In this document: one piece after another, positions 33,111-43,619 of the stretch
How positions within the stretch are numbered: the first letter of the stretch is position 1
How the letters are laid out: every line of letters starts with the position of its first letter
Origin: Forficula auricularia
Lineage: Eukaryota > Arthropoda > Insecta > Dermaptera > Forficulidae
Direction: 5' to 3'
DNA: 64,000 nucleotides
Assembly: GCA_024734495.1 (NCBI GenBank)
Contig: JALMQS010000729.1
Span: 1,116,001-1,180,000, forward strand
Notes under the pieces: model-generated
The model's database searches: none
Told to the model about the DNA's origin: nothing
The model's input: the letters and a program-made list of their open reading frames with translations, nothing else
Program-made: the position numbers and the translations under genes

Positions 33111-34091
33111 TGGATTAACCATTTGAATAACAAAATAAATTACTGGAAAGAAGCAAATTCAATTTATTTATCCTTAACAATAAAAAAAAAGATTATTTAA
33201 TACCTTAATTTTTTCTTTTAATGAAATAGATGCACCTGGAAGATCAGCAATTATAGCTTTTGATACATCGCACTTCCGGAGAAACAATGAATAAATTAGG
33301 AAAAGCTAACTAAAGTAAGAAAAACTAAAAAAGGAGAATTCACTAGCTCTACATCTAAATTCAAACAATCATTCGTTCCCAGAAGGTACAGGAATTAGAT
33401 TAATTAAACAAGAAAGAAATCAAAAATTAATAAGCGCCATCGCATCTTTAGAAATTTTAAAGTAATATAACAAGAATTCTGACCTCTGTTTAAATAACTG
33501 ATATCCGATTACCGCAAATGAAGCAACATACACTGCTGAAGCAACATAATCCGATATGTTAGTTGGGCTGTATGCTTCATTAGTAGAGCATGTGTTTGGA
33601 ACTAAAGTGTCACAAAAGTAATTATGACAAAAATTAATAATATTATATTTGAGCGAAACAAAGTCTTAAATGTACTTTTATTGTACACAATATTGGAACA
33701 ACCTGTACATTATTGGATCAACAAAGACGCAAAATTATGACAAATTGTGAATCTCTAGGACAACAATGACATAATTGAGATGATTTACCATCTTAAGCCT
33801 ACCTAACAGGGGCTTATTGAAAAATTTTGATAAAAAGCCAACCAAAGATAATAGTTATAGAATATAAGAATCCACAACACATTTATGGTAAATTCTCAAC
33901 AAATTGTATTTTATTGCCGTCGTTTTGAGGTTTTAGAAATTTATTCAAATTTAAAGTCGTTTTCCCAACATTTTTAAAATTTGCACTTTGGTCGTTATTC
34001 CTCCTGAGATGCGACATGTGGATTGTTTTTGAAGGATTGAAAATCCTATGACCAAAGTTTTCAGCTTTTTTTAGAAAATAAAATAATGAAT

Positions 34092-34496
34092 AATGAAGGC
34101 AGGTCGAAGGACAGTATTTGAGATTGTTCTGTTGGAATAACTTGTTTTACCAGTGTAATGATTCTTAATGTAAAACGTCTGCTGGAAATAGATTTTACGT
34201 GTTTTTGTGACTTGGGTGAGTAGTATATAATCCTCATTTCCACCCTTTAAAAATTTATTATAAATGTTAAAACAAAAAATTAAAACATTCAATGATCTTT
34301 TCCAGTTGACGTGCACTGATGAAGAGCAGCGGTATAGCGCTCGAAACGTTGTAAAAATATCGATTACGTCTGCCCAAAATAAAGTAACAAATAGAAGTTG
34401 ACTTTTATTTCAACTTTTTATTTTCCCCTTACTGGCCCCTTAGCCAATTCAATTTAAATAAAATAGGGCCACCAAACACGGTTCTTTTTTTAAAAT
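34092..34496 (+). mobile_element. Single-unit hammerhead element, family J
   Basis: 405 bp between 9-bp direct repeats ATAATGAAT (34083-34091 and 34497-34505), splitting an arm of fold-back H; the other arm gives the uninterrupted sequence. Unlike the other families it is not a palindrome and holds a single forward hammerhead motif about 225 bp from its start. A GACTTTTATTTCAACTTTTT segment follows. It may be a monomeric form of the same kind of element. Confidence 0.65.
34316..34350 (+). ncRNA. Hammerhead ribozyme-like motif (family J)
   Basis: Plus strand: CTGATGA, extra A, perfect stem II GAGC/GCTC with a 10-nt loop, GAA, stem III ACGT, H17 = T. Stem I is weak here. Confidence 0.6.
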
Positions 34497-34874
34497 ATAA
34501 TGAATTTTTGTTCGATTTGCTTGTTTGGTCTGAATAACAGCAGGCCTGTTTCATAAAAGTCAGTCGATTCGCAACCTTATATTCAAGAACTAAAATATCT
34601 CCAGATAAATCTTTCTAACTGCATGTTTAAACATTTGCTTGAATTCGAGAAATACCAACAAAAATGAATTATTTTTTTAACTTAGACATCTCCGATTTAC
34701 AAGATTCCTGTTCAAAATAAAAACATGGCAGATTTTCCATACGAAGAAGAAAAGAAAGATCAATAGCAAACAAATCACCCATATTAAAACATAGGACATG
34801 AGACTTGATTGTGTAAACAAGCTACAAAAGAAAGACAAATCAATGCAATTCAGAATTTCCAAGTTATTCAAATT

Positions 34875-34995
34875 TTATTTTTCTATGAAAATCACAGATT
34901 CATTTCAGATTTTTTCGAGGGTGTTTAATTTTTTTTGTTTAATATCAAAACAAATACCATATTTCTTCTCTCTAAATACTCTACTATTAGAATCG
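34875..34995 (-). repeat. Repeat W fragment, inverted
   Basis: Contains TTCTTCTCTCTAAATACTCT and CATTTCAGATTTTTTCGAGG, complementary to the tandem units at 25715-25985. Confidence 0.5.
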
Positions 34996-35046
34996 ATATA
35001 AAATTATATCATTGGAATTAATAGTTTATTGTTCTATATATGTATA

Positions 35047-35451
35047 GTAAGATGGTATTGAAGACATATGTATGGATCATAGCCATGTACGGGGGGTGTG
35101 AAACCTGGACAATTGGAGAATCGGAGAGAAAAAAAACTGGTAGCTTTCGAAATATGGTGCTACAGAAGAATGATGAATATCAAATGGATGGATAGAAATA
35201 CAAATGAAGAAGTACTTGGAAGAATTGGAGAAAGAAGAACTTTGTGGAAGAGTCTGAAGAAGAGAAGAAGTCAGATGATGGAGCACACACTAAGACACGG
35301 GGGATTGCTTAGGGATATCTTGGAGGGGGAGGTGGGAAAGAAAAGGGGAAGCAGAAGGCCCCGATCAAAATATTTCGACCAAATAATTGGGGATATGGGA
35401 TGCGAGACATTTAGAGAGGTCAAAGAGCTGGCGGAGCACAGAACTGAGTGA
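35047..35451 (+). pseudogene. Non-LTR retrotransposon C-terminal region, remnant
   Basis: Reads KTYVWIIAMYG, a frameshift in a G run near 35090, then CETWTIGESERKKLVAFEIW, CYRRMMNIKWMDRNTNEEVL, GRIGERRTLWKSLKKRRSQM and GSRRPRSKYFDQIIGDMGCE. The YGCETWT ... AFExWCYRRMx.I.W.D..TNEEVL.RIGE.R.L...KKR order is characteristic of the region after the RT domain in an insect-type LINE group (different subfamily from 23115-24170). Frame from 35098 onward is open for 117 codons, but no catalytic domain is present. Confidence 0.85.
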
Positions 35452-35935
35452 GACAGGTGGTTTCGTCAAACCATTCTTATGACTGCCGTCTGAATGTGTG
35501 ATATTCATAGAACATCATCATTTAGTATACATTCCTAAGACTGGTTTGACGAAACCGTTGTTGGTATTTCTCGAATTCATGCAAATGTTTAAACATTTTA
35601 GATCTTGACTATAAGGGTGCGAATCGACTGAATTCTATAAAACAGGCCTGCTGTTATTCAGACCGAACAAACAAATCGAACAATTATCACCGAAAATTCA
35701 TTATTTTATTTTCTAAAAAGCAGAAAAACTTTGATCATAGAATTTTCAATCCTTCAAAAACAATCCACATGTCGCACCTCCGGAGAAATAACAACCAAAG
35801 TGCAAATTTTAAAAATGTTGAGAAAACGCCTTTAAATTTTATTAAATTTTTAAAACCTCAAAACGACGGCAATAAAATACAATTTGTTGAGAATTTACCA
35901 TAATGTGTTGTGGATTCTTATATTCTATAGGTGAA

Positions 35936-36212
35936 TTTTTTTCACGATCCCTTAGGGTTTTTTTTCCAACCCCATAGCTAACCCCATCACCACGGTGGAC
36001 AATCCCAATAACCCACCCCCCAACCATCATTCTAAGTAAATTGATTGTCCCCGACCGGGCCCCTTTGATTGGAAGTCAAAGATACTTCTCCTATACTAGA
36101 CAAACCTACAACCATCCAAACCTACCCCCCTCACCAGTAAATTCTTAAATACAAAAACAGTCAAACCACATCTACGAAATGCCAATACCAAGCAGCTGCC
36201 TCGAACCCAAAA
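35936..36212 (-). mobile_element. SINE-like insertion with tRNA-like segment
   Basis: A 277-bp block present in one arm of fold-back H and absent from the other. On the minus strand TAGTATAGGAGAAGTATC, TTTGACTTCCAATCAAAG and GGCCCGGTCGGGG resemble the D arm, a TCC-anticodon arm (5-bp stem TTTGA/TCAAA) and part of a T arm of a glycine-type tRNA. The B box is eroded. No clear target duplication because the junctions lost a few bases. Confidence 0.45.
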
Positions 36213-36424
36213 TGATGAATTCGGCTAAAATGTCCTACTTTACTTGGCTTTTTATCAAAATTTTTCAATAAGCCTCTGTTAGGTAGGTTTAAGATGCTAA
36301 ATCACCTCAATTATGTCATGGTTGTCCTAGAGATTCATAATTTGTCATAATTTTGCGTCTTTGTTGATCCAATAATTGTTTCGCTCAAATATAATATTAC
36401 TACACACATTTAGACAGGCGAAAC

Positions 36425-36640
36425 GCTTTCTATTCATTTCAGATTATTTCGAGGGTATGAAAGTTAATTTTTTTTCGCTTTATATCAAAACAAATAAGAT
36501 ATTTCTTCTCTCTAAATACTCTAGTATTAGGATTAATAAAAATTTTATGGGAATTTTATGAAAATTTTATGAAAATCACAGGTTCAGACCTCACCCTTTG
36601 TATTCATTTCAGATTTTTCGAGGGTGTCTGAGTTCTAGGT
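36425..36640 (-). repeat. Repeat W, inverted copy
   Basis: Two partial units: TTCAGATTATTTCGAGGGTA...CTAAATACTCTAGTATTAGG and CATTTCAGATTTTTCGAGGG. Ends in a C run (36648-36660). Confidence 0.5.
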
Positions 36641-36664
36641 TATAGCTCCCCCCCCCCCCCGCCC

Positions 36665-37268
36665 GACCACACTTGTCTGTTCACTCATCCAAGAACTAAC
36701 TATTTAACTTCCGATAGCTATGGTTCTGGATCCTCGCGCAAACACAATAAATATCAACTTGAGTAATAACAATAATTCACCTCCGAAATTCTTTTTCCAA
36801 ATATTAGTTCTCGTTTTCTCAAAAAGTTTTCAATTATGTCAACAAAAGAGATCGTTCTTTTTTATTGATATTACTTTTTCTATTCTATAGACTAAATTCC
36901 ACAATTTTCGAATCCGTAAATTATCTCATATAAAGAAGTAAAGATTAGTGAGCAATGAGTCCAGAGCCCTTAAAGGAGATATCTTCTATAAGAAGAAGCG
37001 AAATCAATTCTGATGGATTTTAATTTAATTCTACAAAAGTTACACAATTCGTACTAAAAAAAAGTATAAAGGGATTCGATTTGTTAAGAAAACCAATTTG
37101 AGAAATCGGACTCGTTAGGCGCTGGGGACGATTCAAAATGGCTTAGCCCATTATTGACCGCCGTATGGAAATCACGACTCATAGTTTCAATTAATTTTTA
37201 CCAATATGATATTTTATTTAGCTCTAAATCATTAGAAGCAATACTTAATACATTTGTCTTTAATAATT
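36665..37268. other. No gene seen
   Basis: AT-rich, no motif recognised. Confidence 0.4.
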
Positions 37269-37276
37269 ATATAAAT

Positions 37277-38290
37277 AAGGGCTGTCCAACCCTTGGTCCG
37301 CATGTGGCCCAGCACTGCAATTAGTGTGGCCCAATATAAAATCATAAAATTCCTTAAAACATTGAGATTTATATGTATTTATATGTAGAGATATATTTAT
37401 TACCTTTTTCGAAATATGAATGTACATTTGTACAATACATGAAACTTTTTCAAGAATAAAATTCACTAAATGCAGAATTATATAAAAAAATAATGAAGTT
37501 TCGAATATTTAAAAATTATTATTTTTCTCATATTTTCATTTTCTAAAATATTTATTATTTCAATAATTTATATGCTACGACACTAACCAAGTCTATAGCT
37601 ATCATTGTAGTACAAGGAGACAAGGAATTGGGATTTTCTAGAACAATCACAATTAATTGAGAATTTTTCTCCTGGATTAAAACTTGTCAGGACTTGTCTT
37701 TTAGATCTTTGCACGTTCTTACATGTCAATAGATAATGGATAGTCAGGAATTATTATATCCGTGGCCCTTTTAAAAAATAAATTATCATTCCTTATATCC
37801 CCTTCTTTAATCCCATTCGATTTAAGCCAGGGCTGTCCAACTCGTGTATATAATGTCATAAAATTCCTTAAAACATTGAGATTTATATGTAGATATACTG
37901 GAAAACACACAACAATTTGGTTTGATAATTTTTTCCTCTAAAATAAAAAATCTGAATATCTACTGTGAAGTTTGCGAAAAATAATTTTAAATTTTTAATT
38001 TGGAACTAGATTTCAAGATTTCCGAAAAAATCAAATACTTTCACTTTTTGTAAGTATGTAGGTGTGTAGTTACATAAACTAGAAGCTATTTTCAAGTATA
38101 AAATTCACGAAAAGTAAAATTAAAAGCTCACTATGAACTAAAAAATAATAAAGTTCTTATTTCTATATTATCTATTAACTATCTTTTTGAATAATAAATA
38201 TCAATAGAATTAGAATATTTTATCCGCGGTAGGCGACAATTTCTTTTCTTCAAATGTGGCCCGTGTAAGCCAAACAGTTGAACACCCCTG
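37277..38290 (+). mobile_element. Non-autonomous hAT-like element with target duplication
   Basis: 1,014 bp between identical octamers ATATAAAT (37269-37276 and 38291-38298). It starts AAGGGCTGTCCAACCC and ends with the complement of CAGGGGTGTTCAACTG, hAT-like termini. A second terminus-like CCAGGGCTGTCCAACTCG at 37825-37842 begins a partial repeat of the first 110 bp (both followed by TCATAAAATTCCTTAAAACA), so the family carries an internal duplicate end. The same arrangement is visible in the copy at 1335-2131. No transposase. Confidence 0.75.
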
Positions 38291-38474
38291 ATATAAATCA
38301 CTAATTTCGATTCATATTGATTACTTTATTTCTAATTAACGCTTGTTTAGAAGGCTTTTTCTTTCTTTGTTCAGGTAGGAAATTTTTTAGAGAGAGTTTT
38401 TTTATTTCCTACCATTTGTTTTAGAATGAAAATGAACTTTTTCAATTATATATTCATATATATATATATATATG

Positions 38475-38820
38475 TTCAGTGAGGCTTCCGCGGATAGGTT
38501 CTATGCCATGTCCGCGTGGGTTTGAGAGTTTTACTCGACGTTTCGGCTCTGCTTTTGGAGCCATTTTCAAGAGAGGGAGTGGGTGGTCTACGTGGTCTTA
38601 ACCTTGTAGTCCAAGGTTCATTTTGGAGGGTGTCTTCCGAGTGAATTTCTTCAGTCGGAAGGTTGGGTAGATTTAGATATTTAGGAAGTTTTGGGTGTTT
38701 TGTGGTTGAGGGTGTATTACTTACATTATGGTGGCTGACGTATGCTGTTTCTGTTTTGAGAATGTTGGGCACTATCGATGCGTTCGCTGTCACTGTTTGT
38801 AGGGAAATGTGGAGCGCAGA
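38475..38820 (-). other. GC-richer segment with decayed hammerhead motif
   Basis: Much less AT-rich than its flanks and open on the minus strand for about 105 codons (contains EPWTTRLRPRRPPTPSLENG and SRAETSSKTLKPTRTWHRTY). On the minus strand 38537-38570 shows perfect stem II GGCTC/GAGCC, GAA, ACGT and C, preceded by TTGAAAA instead of CTGANGA. This combination of proline-rich frame overlapping a hammerhead-like 3' half fits the border of a Penelope-like element, but no RT is present to confirm it. It starts after a (TA)n run at 38453-38472. Confidence 0.4.
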
Positions 38821-38903
38821 AACATGTACTTTTATTTTAGGCTAAAAATAAAATGAATGAGTCTTCTGTTTTTTAAATAAAATAATTTTTAATTAATTCT
38901 AGA

Positions 38904-38938
38904 GACTATAGTTTCGAAGGCATTGCCTTCATCATCAG
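38904..38938 (-). ncRNA. Hammerhead ribozyme-like motif (family K, left arm)
   Basis: Minus strand: CTGATGA, extra T, perfect 6-bp stem II GAAGGC/GCCTTC with a 3-nt loop, GAA, 8-nt self-complementary stem III ACTATAGT, H17 = C, then TCTAGA, pairing with TAGA upstream as stem I. Confidence 0.65.
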
Positions 38939-39147
38939 TCTATCACAAATATTTCAAATTAGTTACAAATTAAGATTTATACATTGAAAATTTTGAAAAA
39001 TATATAATGTCTTTTTCTTCATGTTTCCTCTTGGGAGATTACATTCTAATCTCCAAGAGGAAACATGAAGAAAAGACATTATATATTTTTCAAAATTTTC
39101 AACGTATAAATCTTAATTTGTAACTAATTTGAAATATTTGTCATAGA

Positions 39148-39182
39148 CTGATGATGAAGGCAATGCCTTCGAAACTATAGTC
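39148..39182 (+). ncRNA. Hammerhead ribozyme-like motif (family K, right arm)
   Basis: Plus strand, identical core to the left arm: TAGA, CTGATGA, T, GAAGGC/GCCTTC, GAA, ACTATAGT, C, TCTA. All core positions are intact apart from the extra base after A9. Confidence 0.65.
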
Positions 39183-39309
39183 TCTAGAATTAATTAAAAA
39201 TTATTTTATTTAAAAAACAGAAGACTCTCTCATTTTATTTTTAACCTAAAATAAAAACAATTCTGTTACCATCGACAGTGAAATCTTTTTATTCAACATG
39301 TACTTTTAA

Positions 39310-39640
39310 TTAATTTTTACAAAGAGCCACACGATTTTTGATTTTTTGTTTATTACCTACATTATTTTGTACTTTTTAGAAGCGTGTTTTTTAGTTTTTT
39401 TAAAATATAATTTATTTTTTTACTTTTTAGTCTTAATTATTTTTATAGAGAAAAGTTTGCGGAATTTAACAAAACAAAAGTCACATTGATGCATAGACAA
39501 ATACATACATACGTACATACTGGTGAAGCTAATATAAACCGTAAAAAGCACACGTTTTTAATATTTTTAATTTTAATATTATTAAATAAATTAAAATTTA
39601 AAATAAATTCAGTAAAATATTTAACGACTCTGCGCAGCTC
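39310..39640. other. No gene seen
   Basis: AT-rich flank between two hammerhead elements. Confidence 0.4.
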
Positions 39641-39654
39641 AAAGAATATGCTTC

Positions 39655-40084
39655 GGTTAATTGAAAAGTTTTTGTTTTGCCGAGAGTAGCAGAGTTGTTG
39701 ATTCACAAAGAGAAACAAAGAGGTTGTCCTCTGCTTGATGCAAATAAACATACACACATATATATCGAGATGATATATCTGTATATATATTATTTATTTG
39801 TTTGAGACTATAGTTTCGAAGACTTGGTCTTCATCATCAGTCTTTCTTCAGAGTTCCTAGCCGACCAGCAGTGACGAAGGAACACCAAGTTTTCAATATC
39901 CATATGATATTGACTCCATGAAAAACATTTATAATTGAAGAAAGACTGATGATGAAGACCAAGTCTTCAAAACTATAGTCTCAAACAAATAAATAATATA
40001 TATGTATACAGATATATCATCTCGATATATATGTGTGTATGTTTATTTGCATCAGCAGAGGACAACCTCTTTGTTTCTCTTTGT
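39655..40084. mobile_element. Family A hammerhead palindrome, complete copy
   Basis: 430 bp between 11-bp repeats GAATATGCTTC (39644-39654 and 40085-40095). The left terminus is the family A end (TTGCCGAGAGTAGCAGAGTT). Arms 39709-39850 and 39940-40084 pair through CACAAAGAGAAACAAAGAGG, TTGTCCTCTGCTTGATGC, ATATATATCGAGATGATATA and the hammerhead cores. The loop (about 39851-39939) includes CGACCAGCAGTGACGAAGG. This copy shows the full plan of family A: end tail, inverted arms, two opposed motifs, loop. Confidence 0.8.
39806..39840 (-). ncRNA. Hammerhead ribozyme-like motif (family A, left arm)
   Basis: Minus strand: CTGATGA, extra T, perfect stem II GAAGAC/GTCTTC, GAA, ACTATAGT, H17 = C. Its right-arm partner (39946-39980, plus strand) has AAA in place of GAA and is probably dead. 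Confidence 0.6.
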
Positions 40085-40099
40085 GAATATGCTTCACGA

Positions 40100-41160
40100 C
40101 CCATAGCTTAACAATCACTGCAATATATCACAATGAAGATGAATATTTTGTTTAACAACATGGTGAGTTTGTTTCCCTCCCAATAGGGTCCTCATATAAA
40201 TTTCCCTAATAAAAGTGTCTACTTGCACACTCTACAAGAGCTAATAAAATTAATGCTTAGTTTATGGTCGCTGGTCTGCTAAAAAGAGTGCCTCTTGTCG
40301 ATGGTCAATTTTAAACAATCCAAAAGTATTCTTTGATTTCTCCGCTTGGCTAGTATCATCGCATTTATCGTTTATCTTAGCTTCAAGGTAAACACAAAGT
40401 GGATGCAAAAAAGAGAAAAATGATGTAATAATCTTCTTAAAAAAAACTTAAAACTTGTATAATCTCGTTAAATTATAATAAATGAATTTTCAAGACGGAA
40501 AAGGCTCATATAATTATTTTAAAGGATGACATCTCTTGTTTTTGCTCAAGTCTTTTAACTTTAAGTTGTGCTTGATTTATTACTTTTTGAAACGATTTTA
40601 ACTTGACTTTCAAATTTACTATAAAGTATAAAGTACTTCCTAAATCTTAATTCAACCAGCGTCGTTGTTTTTCTTTTATCCAACTTGTTTGATTATTTTA
40701 AAATTTTCACTAGAAAGAAATAAAAACTTTTTCTCTGAGGCGATTTATTTAAATTATGACATTTCCCATCCCTTTCATTGCTATTTCCATCGTGTATCGA
40801 TTTGTTCGACGTATATTTTATATCATTTAATAACATCTTTTTCTTTAGAGATACTTTATTAAAGAATGAGTTCTATTTCATTTATAGTATGAATTTTTAA
40901 TTTAATTTATATTTTCCATTATAATATGTATATTTACAGTATCTAGATATATTATTGTTTAATTTATTTTATTTTTTTTAGCTGAAACTTTATTTTTGGG
41001 AGAATGTTCCAACAGTTTTTATGTTGATGAGTTTATGACATTGAATCAAAAGTCAATCCTGAATGGTTTCTATCATTGACAGAGAAACATTAGATTAACT
41101 TCTTTGTCTCATTAATAAAAAAAAGAGGGCAAAAATAGTAAATCAAATTTGAAGGAAAAA
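40100..41160. other. No gene seen
   Basis: AT-rich, apparently unique sequence; open frames lack motifs. Confidence 0.4.
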
Positions 41161-41164
41161 GTGA

Positions 41165-41892
41165 AAACTTTTTCAAAAAAATAAAACCGACTTCAAAAAT
41201 TAAATAAATTAAATGCAACAAATAAAATTCACTAAAAGGTATTAAATAATTATTATCTTTTTTAGGTACAACTAAACGACGAAATATTAACATGAAATTA
41301 CTTTTTGAAGTCGGTGCCAAACATATACCTTTTATGAATCGCACTCGACGGATCTTATTTAGTACGTTTGGCGGATTCGCTCGCTTATAGGTATAGTTTG
41401 TTTGGCACCGACTTCAAAAAGTAATTTCATGTTAATATTTCGTCGTTTAGTTGTACCTAAAAAGATAATAATTATTTAATACCTTTTAGTGAATTTTATT
41501 TGTTGCATTTAATTTTTTGAAGTGGGTTTTTATTTTTTTCTTAAAAATTATTTTTATTTTTCTATTTTTAGTGATGATATTAATAGTGATCATATCATCA
41601 GAACTTGACCAAATTAATATGGCACCATCCCTAAGATACCCCTTTCCAATAAGAAAAGAATCATCGAAATCTGCTCATAAACAAAGAAGTAAGGCCTGAA
41701 CGAACCTAACAAAAAAGGTCTAATACCAATGAAAAAAAGGGACCAATCGGTAGCTAGACTGAACCCGATGCAAAAAATTGTTCAAAATCGGTTCACAATT
41801 GGCGGAGATATGAGGTAACATAGACACAAATAAAAAAATAAAAAAAAATCAGTCGAATAGAGAACCTCCTCCTTTTTTGAAGTCCGTTAAAA
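41165..41892. mobile_element. CCGACTTC fold-back family X, copy 2
   Basis: Starts AAAACCGACTTCAAAA and ends TTTTGAAGTCCGTTA. The internal palindrome pairs TACAACTAAACGACGAAATA with its complement and GAAATTACTTTTTGAAGTCG likewise, around a loop with CTCGACGGATCTTATTTAG. The tail (GAACTTGACCAAATTAATAT, CAATCGGTAGCTAGACTGAA) matches copy 1. Confidence 0.7.
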
Positions 41893-41899
41893 ATAGGTA

Positions 41900-43010
41900 A
41901 ACACCCTGAATTTTGCAGATGGTCGGTAAAGAGGTAAAAGCTATCGACTCCAGCTTAGAGTTTGAGCTGTACTTCCTAAAATTATTTTTTTATTTTAATT
42001 AACATAATTTCAATCTCTTCCTATTAATATATAATAAATAATAATTTTTTAGTGGGTTTAAGATAAGTAAATTGATTAATTCAATTTACAATGAATAACA
42101 TATCGTCGCTGATCTTACAAAACCTCGTAAGTCCTAAATTCATTGTTTGTCAGAAAACAAGAAAAACCATTTTAAACAACAATACATACAAATACAATGC
42201 AATATTTATTATTTGTCCGTAATTAAATTGGAATAGAATACTTAATAAGGTTTCAATAGACAGATGCGCCGTGAAAAGTTGGACAGTATAAACCTATAAT
42301 ACGCATTTGACCAAAAATCGGACTTGGAATTTTTTTTAAGATCAGGGACGTAATATTATGTCTGTTTACTTGTGCTTTAACGTGACATGCCTTAAAATCT
42401 CGATAAGTTTATTGAAAAAAAATTAATTTACTTTAAACACATTGAGAAACAAAAAAGCGTGAATTCAATACTATAGGCTCGCCTGGTAGGCAGGCTTTTG
42501 ATCTGACATACCGAGCGAGTGTTTGCTTAATACATGTACCATATATATGTATAATATGCCTAAAAGGTACAGAAAAATAATTTTAGACATGATTTTTCTA
42601 TCCAACTTTTGTCTAGAACCATAATAATACTTAGTCGTAGTTGATTAGCTGAAAAAGTTTGAATTAATAAATCGCAAGTTTCAGTCAAATTTCATTTATT
42701 CATCTTAAACCGACCGTTGACAAAAAATACTAAAGCCCTAAGAGGTGAAGAGAATGTAAAGTTTTACTTTTTTCTACCAATAACCAATAAATATTTGGTT
42801 TTAAATGATAGTTTAATATTAATAAATAACCATGATTTGGCGTGTTCATATTAACTCATTCTAATGGAAAATGGAACTAAATATTAGTTACAAATCTATT
42901 GGTATATCTCCGTTGGTAAAAAGAGCCAAATGGTGGTCAAAATAAAAACTAACTCATTCGGGTCATATTTATTTTTATTGTATAAAGAAAATTATTTTAA
43001 AAACATTCAA
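41900..43010. other. No gene seen
   Basis: AT-rich without recognised motifs. Confidence 0.4.
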
Positions 43011-43210
43011 ACAAGATTTATTATTTGAAATAATTGAAAAGTTTTTGTTTTGCCGAGAGTATAGTAGAGTTGTTGATTCACAAAGAGAAACAAAATGTTT
43101 TTTAATTCTATCTGGCTATTCAGCTGAGAAAGAAAGAAAAAAAATTTCAAAAATTTTCAATATCCGTGCGATACTGATTCCATGAAAAATAATATTTATC
43201 ATTAAAAAGA

Positions 43211-43245
43211 CTGAGGATGAGGGCCAAGCCTTCGAAACTATAGTC
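43211..43245 (+). ncRNA. Hammerhead ribozyme-like motif (family A, 43-kb copy)
   Basis: Plus strand: CTGAGGA, extra T, stem II GAGGGC/GCCTTC (one G-U pair), GAA, ACTATAGT, H17 = C. Confidence 0.6.
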
Positions 43246-43619
43246 TCAAACAAATAAATAATATATATGTAAGTTCGAAACACCCACACATGAAGACGAG
43301 TGGGAGGGGAAGACAAGGACAAGCGAGCGCCATAATAGATTGACACGTCAAGCAATAGAGAGACTGTTTAAAACGCTCAAGTCAAATACAATTGTTAATA
43401 CACAATTTAATTATTATATATTATATAAAATCACTTATAGATTAATATCATTGTTAAAACTAAGTAAAGGACCTGAAATTTCGAGTTTCACATTTCAGGT
43501 AATTAATATAAAACTTATTGTAAATAACTGTATATATTAATAAACACTTCACATTTCAGTGGAACACGATTTTTATCTACCTCGCACCCATTCCACTTAT
43601 ACTAGTATATATATATATA

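Larger units (their letters stand above)
32821..33191. mobile_element. Hammerhead-bearing palindrome, family F, near-perfect
   Basis: Two arms of about 175 bp (32821-32996 and 33013-33191) are almost identical inverted copies. They include GGATAAATAAATTGAATTTG, GTGGGACCACACAATAGGCA and AAGTCAGTGAGTTATTATAA, and meet near 33004. Each arm has a well-preserved hammerhead core. The few mismatches between the arms suggest recent origin or ongoing gene conversion. Confidence 0.8.
33640..36390. mobile_element. Large fold-back element H with nested insertions
   Basis: Left arm 33640-34091, 34497-34665 and right arm 35541-36390 pair through ATTGTATTTTATTGCCGTCG, CTAGGACAACAATGACATAA, ATAACAGCAGGCCTG, ATGTTTAAACATTT and GAATTCGAGAAATACCAAC. 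The inner stem GGTTTCGTCAAACCA (35459-35473) pairs with TGGTTTGACGAAACC (35542-35556). Three insertions interrupt the symmetry: a hammerhead element at 34092-34496 and a LINE-containing block at about 34670-35455 in the left arm, and a SINE-like block at 35936-36212 in the right. Removing them leaves an uninterrupted palindrome of about 1.3 kb. No transposase. Confidence 0.75.
38835..39294. mobile_element. Hammerhead-bearing palindrome, family K, complete
   Basis: Flanked by identical 14-bp repeats AACATGTACTTTTA (38821-38834 and 39295-39308). Arms of about 190 bp pair from AATAAAATGAATGAGTCTTC to its complement, through TTATTTTATTTAAA.AACAGA, the hammerhead cores, AATTAGTTACAAATTAAGAT and AAGAGGAAACATGAAGAAAA, around a centre near 39042. 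A 40-bp unpaired tail follows the right arm. The two arms are nearly identical. It inserted at the edge of the segment at 38475-38820. Confidence 0.8.

Noticed and set aside
43267..43619. A second LTR inside the 43-kb family A element
   Set aside because: It starts TGTAAG and has an AATAAA signal near its end, but no CA terminus or repeat partner is visible.
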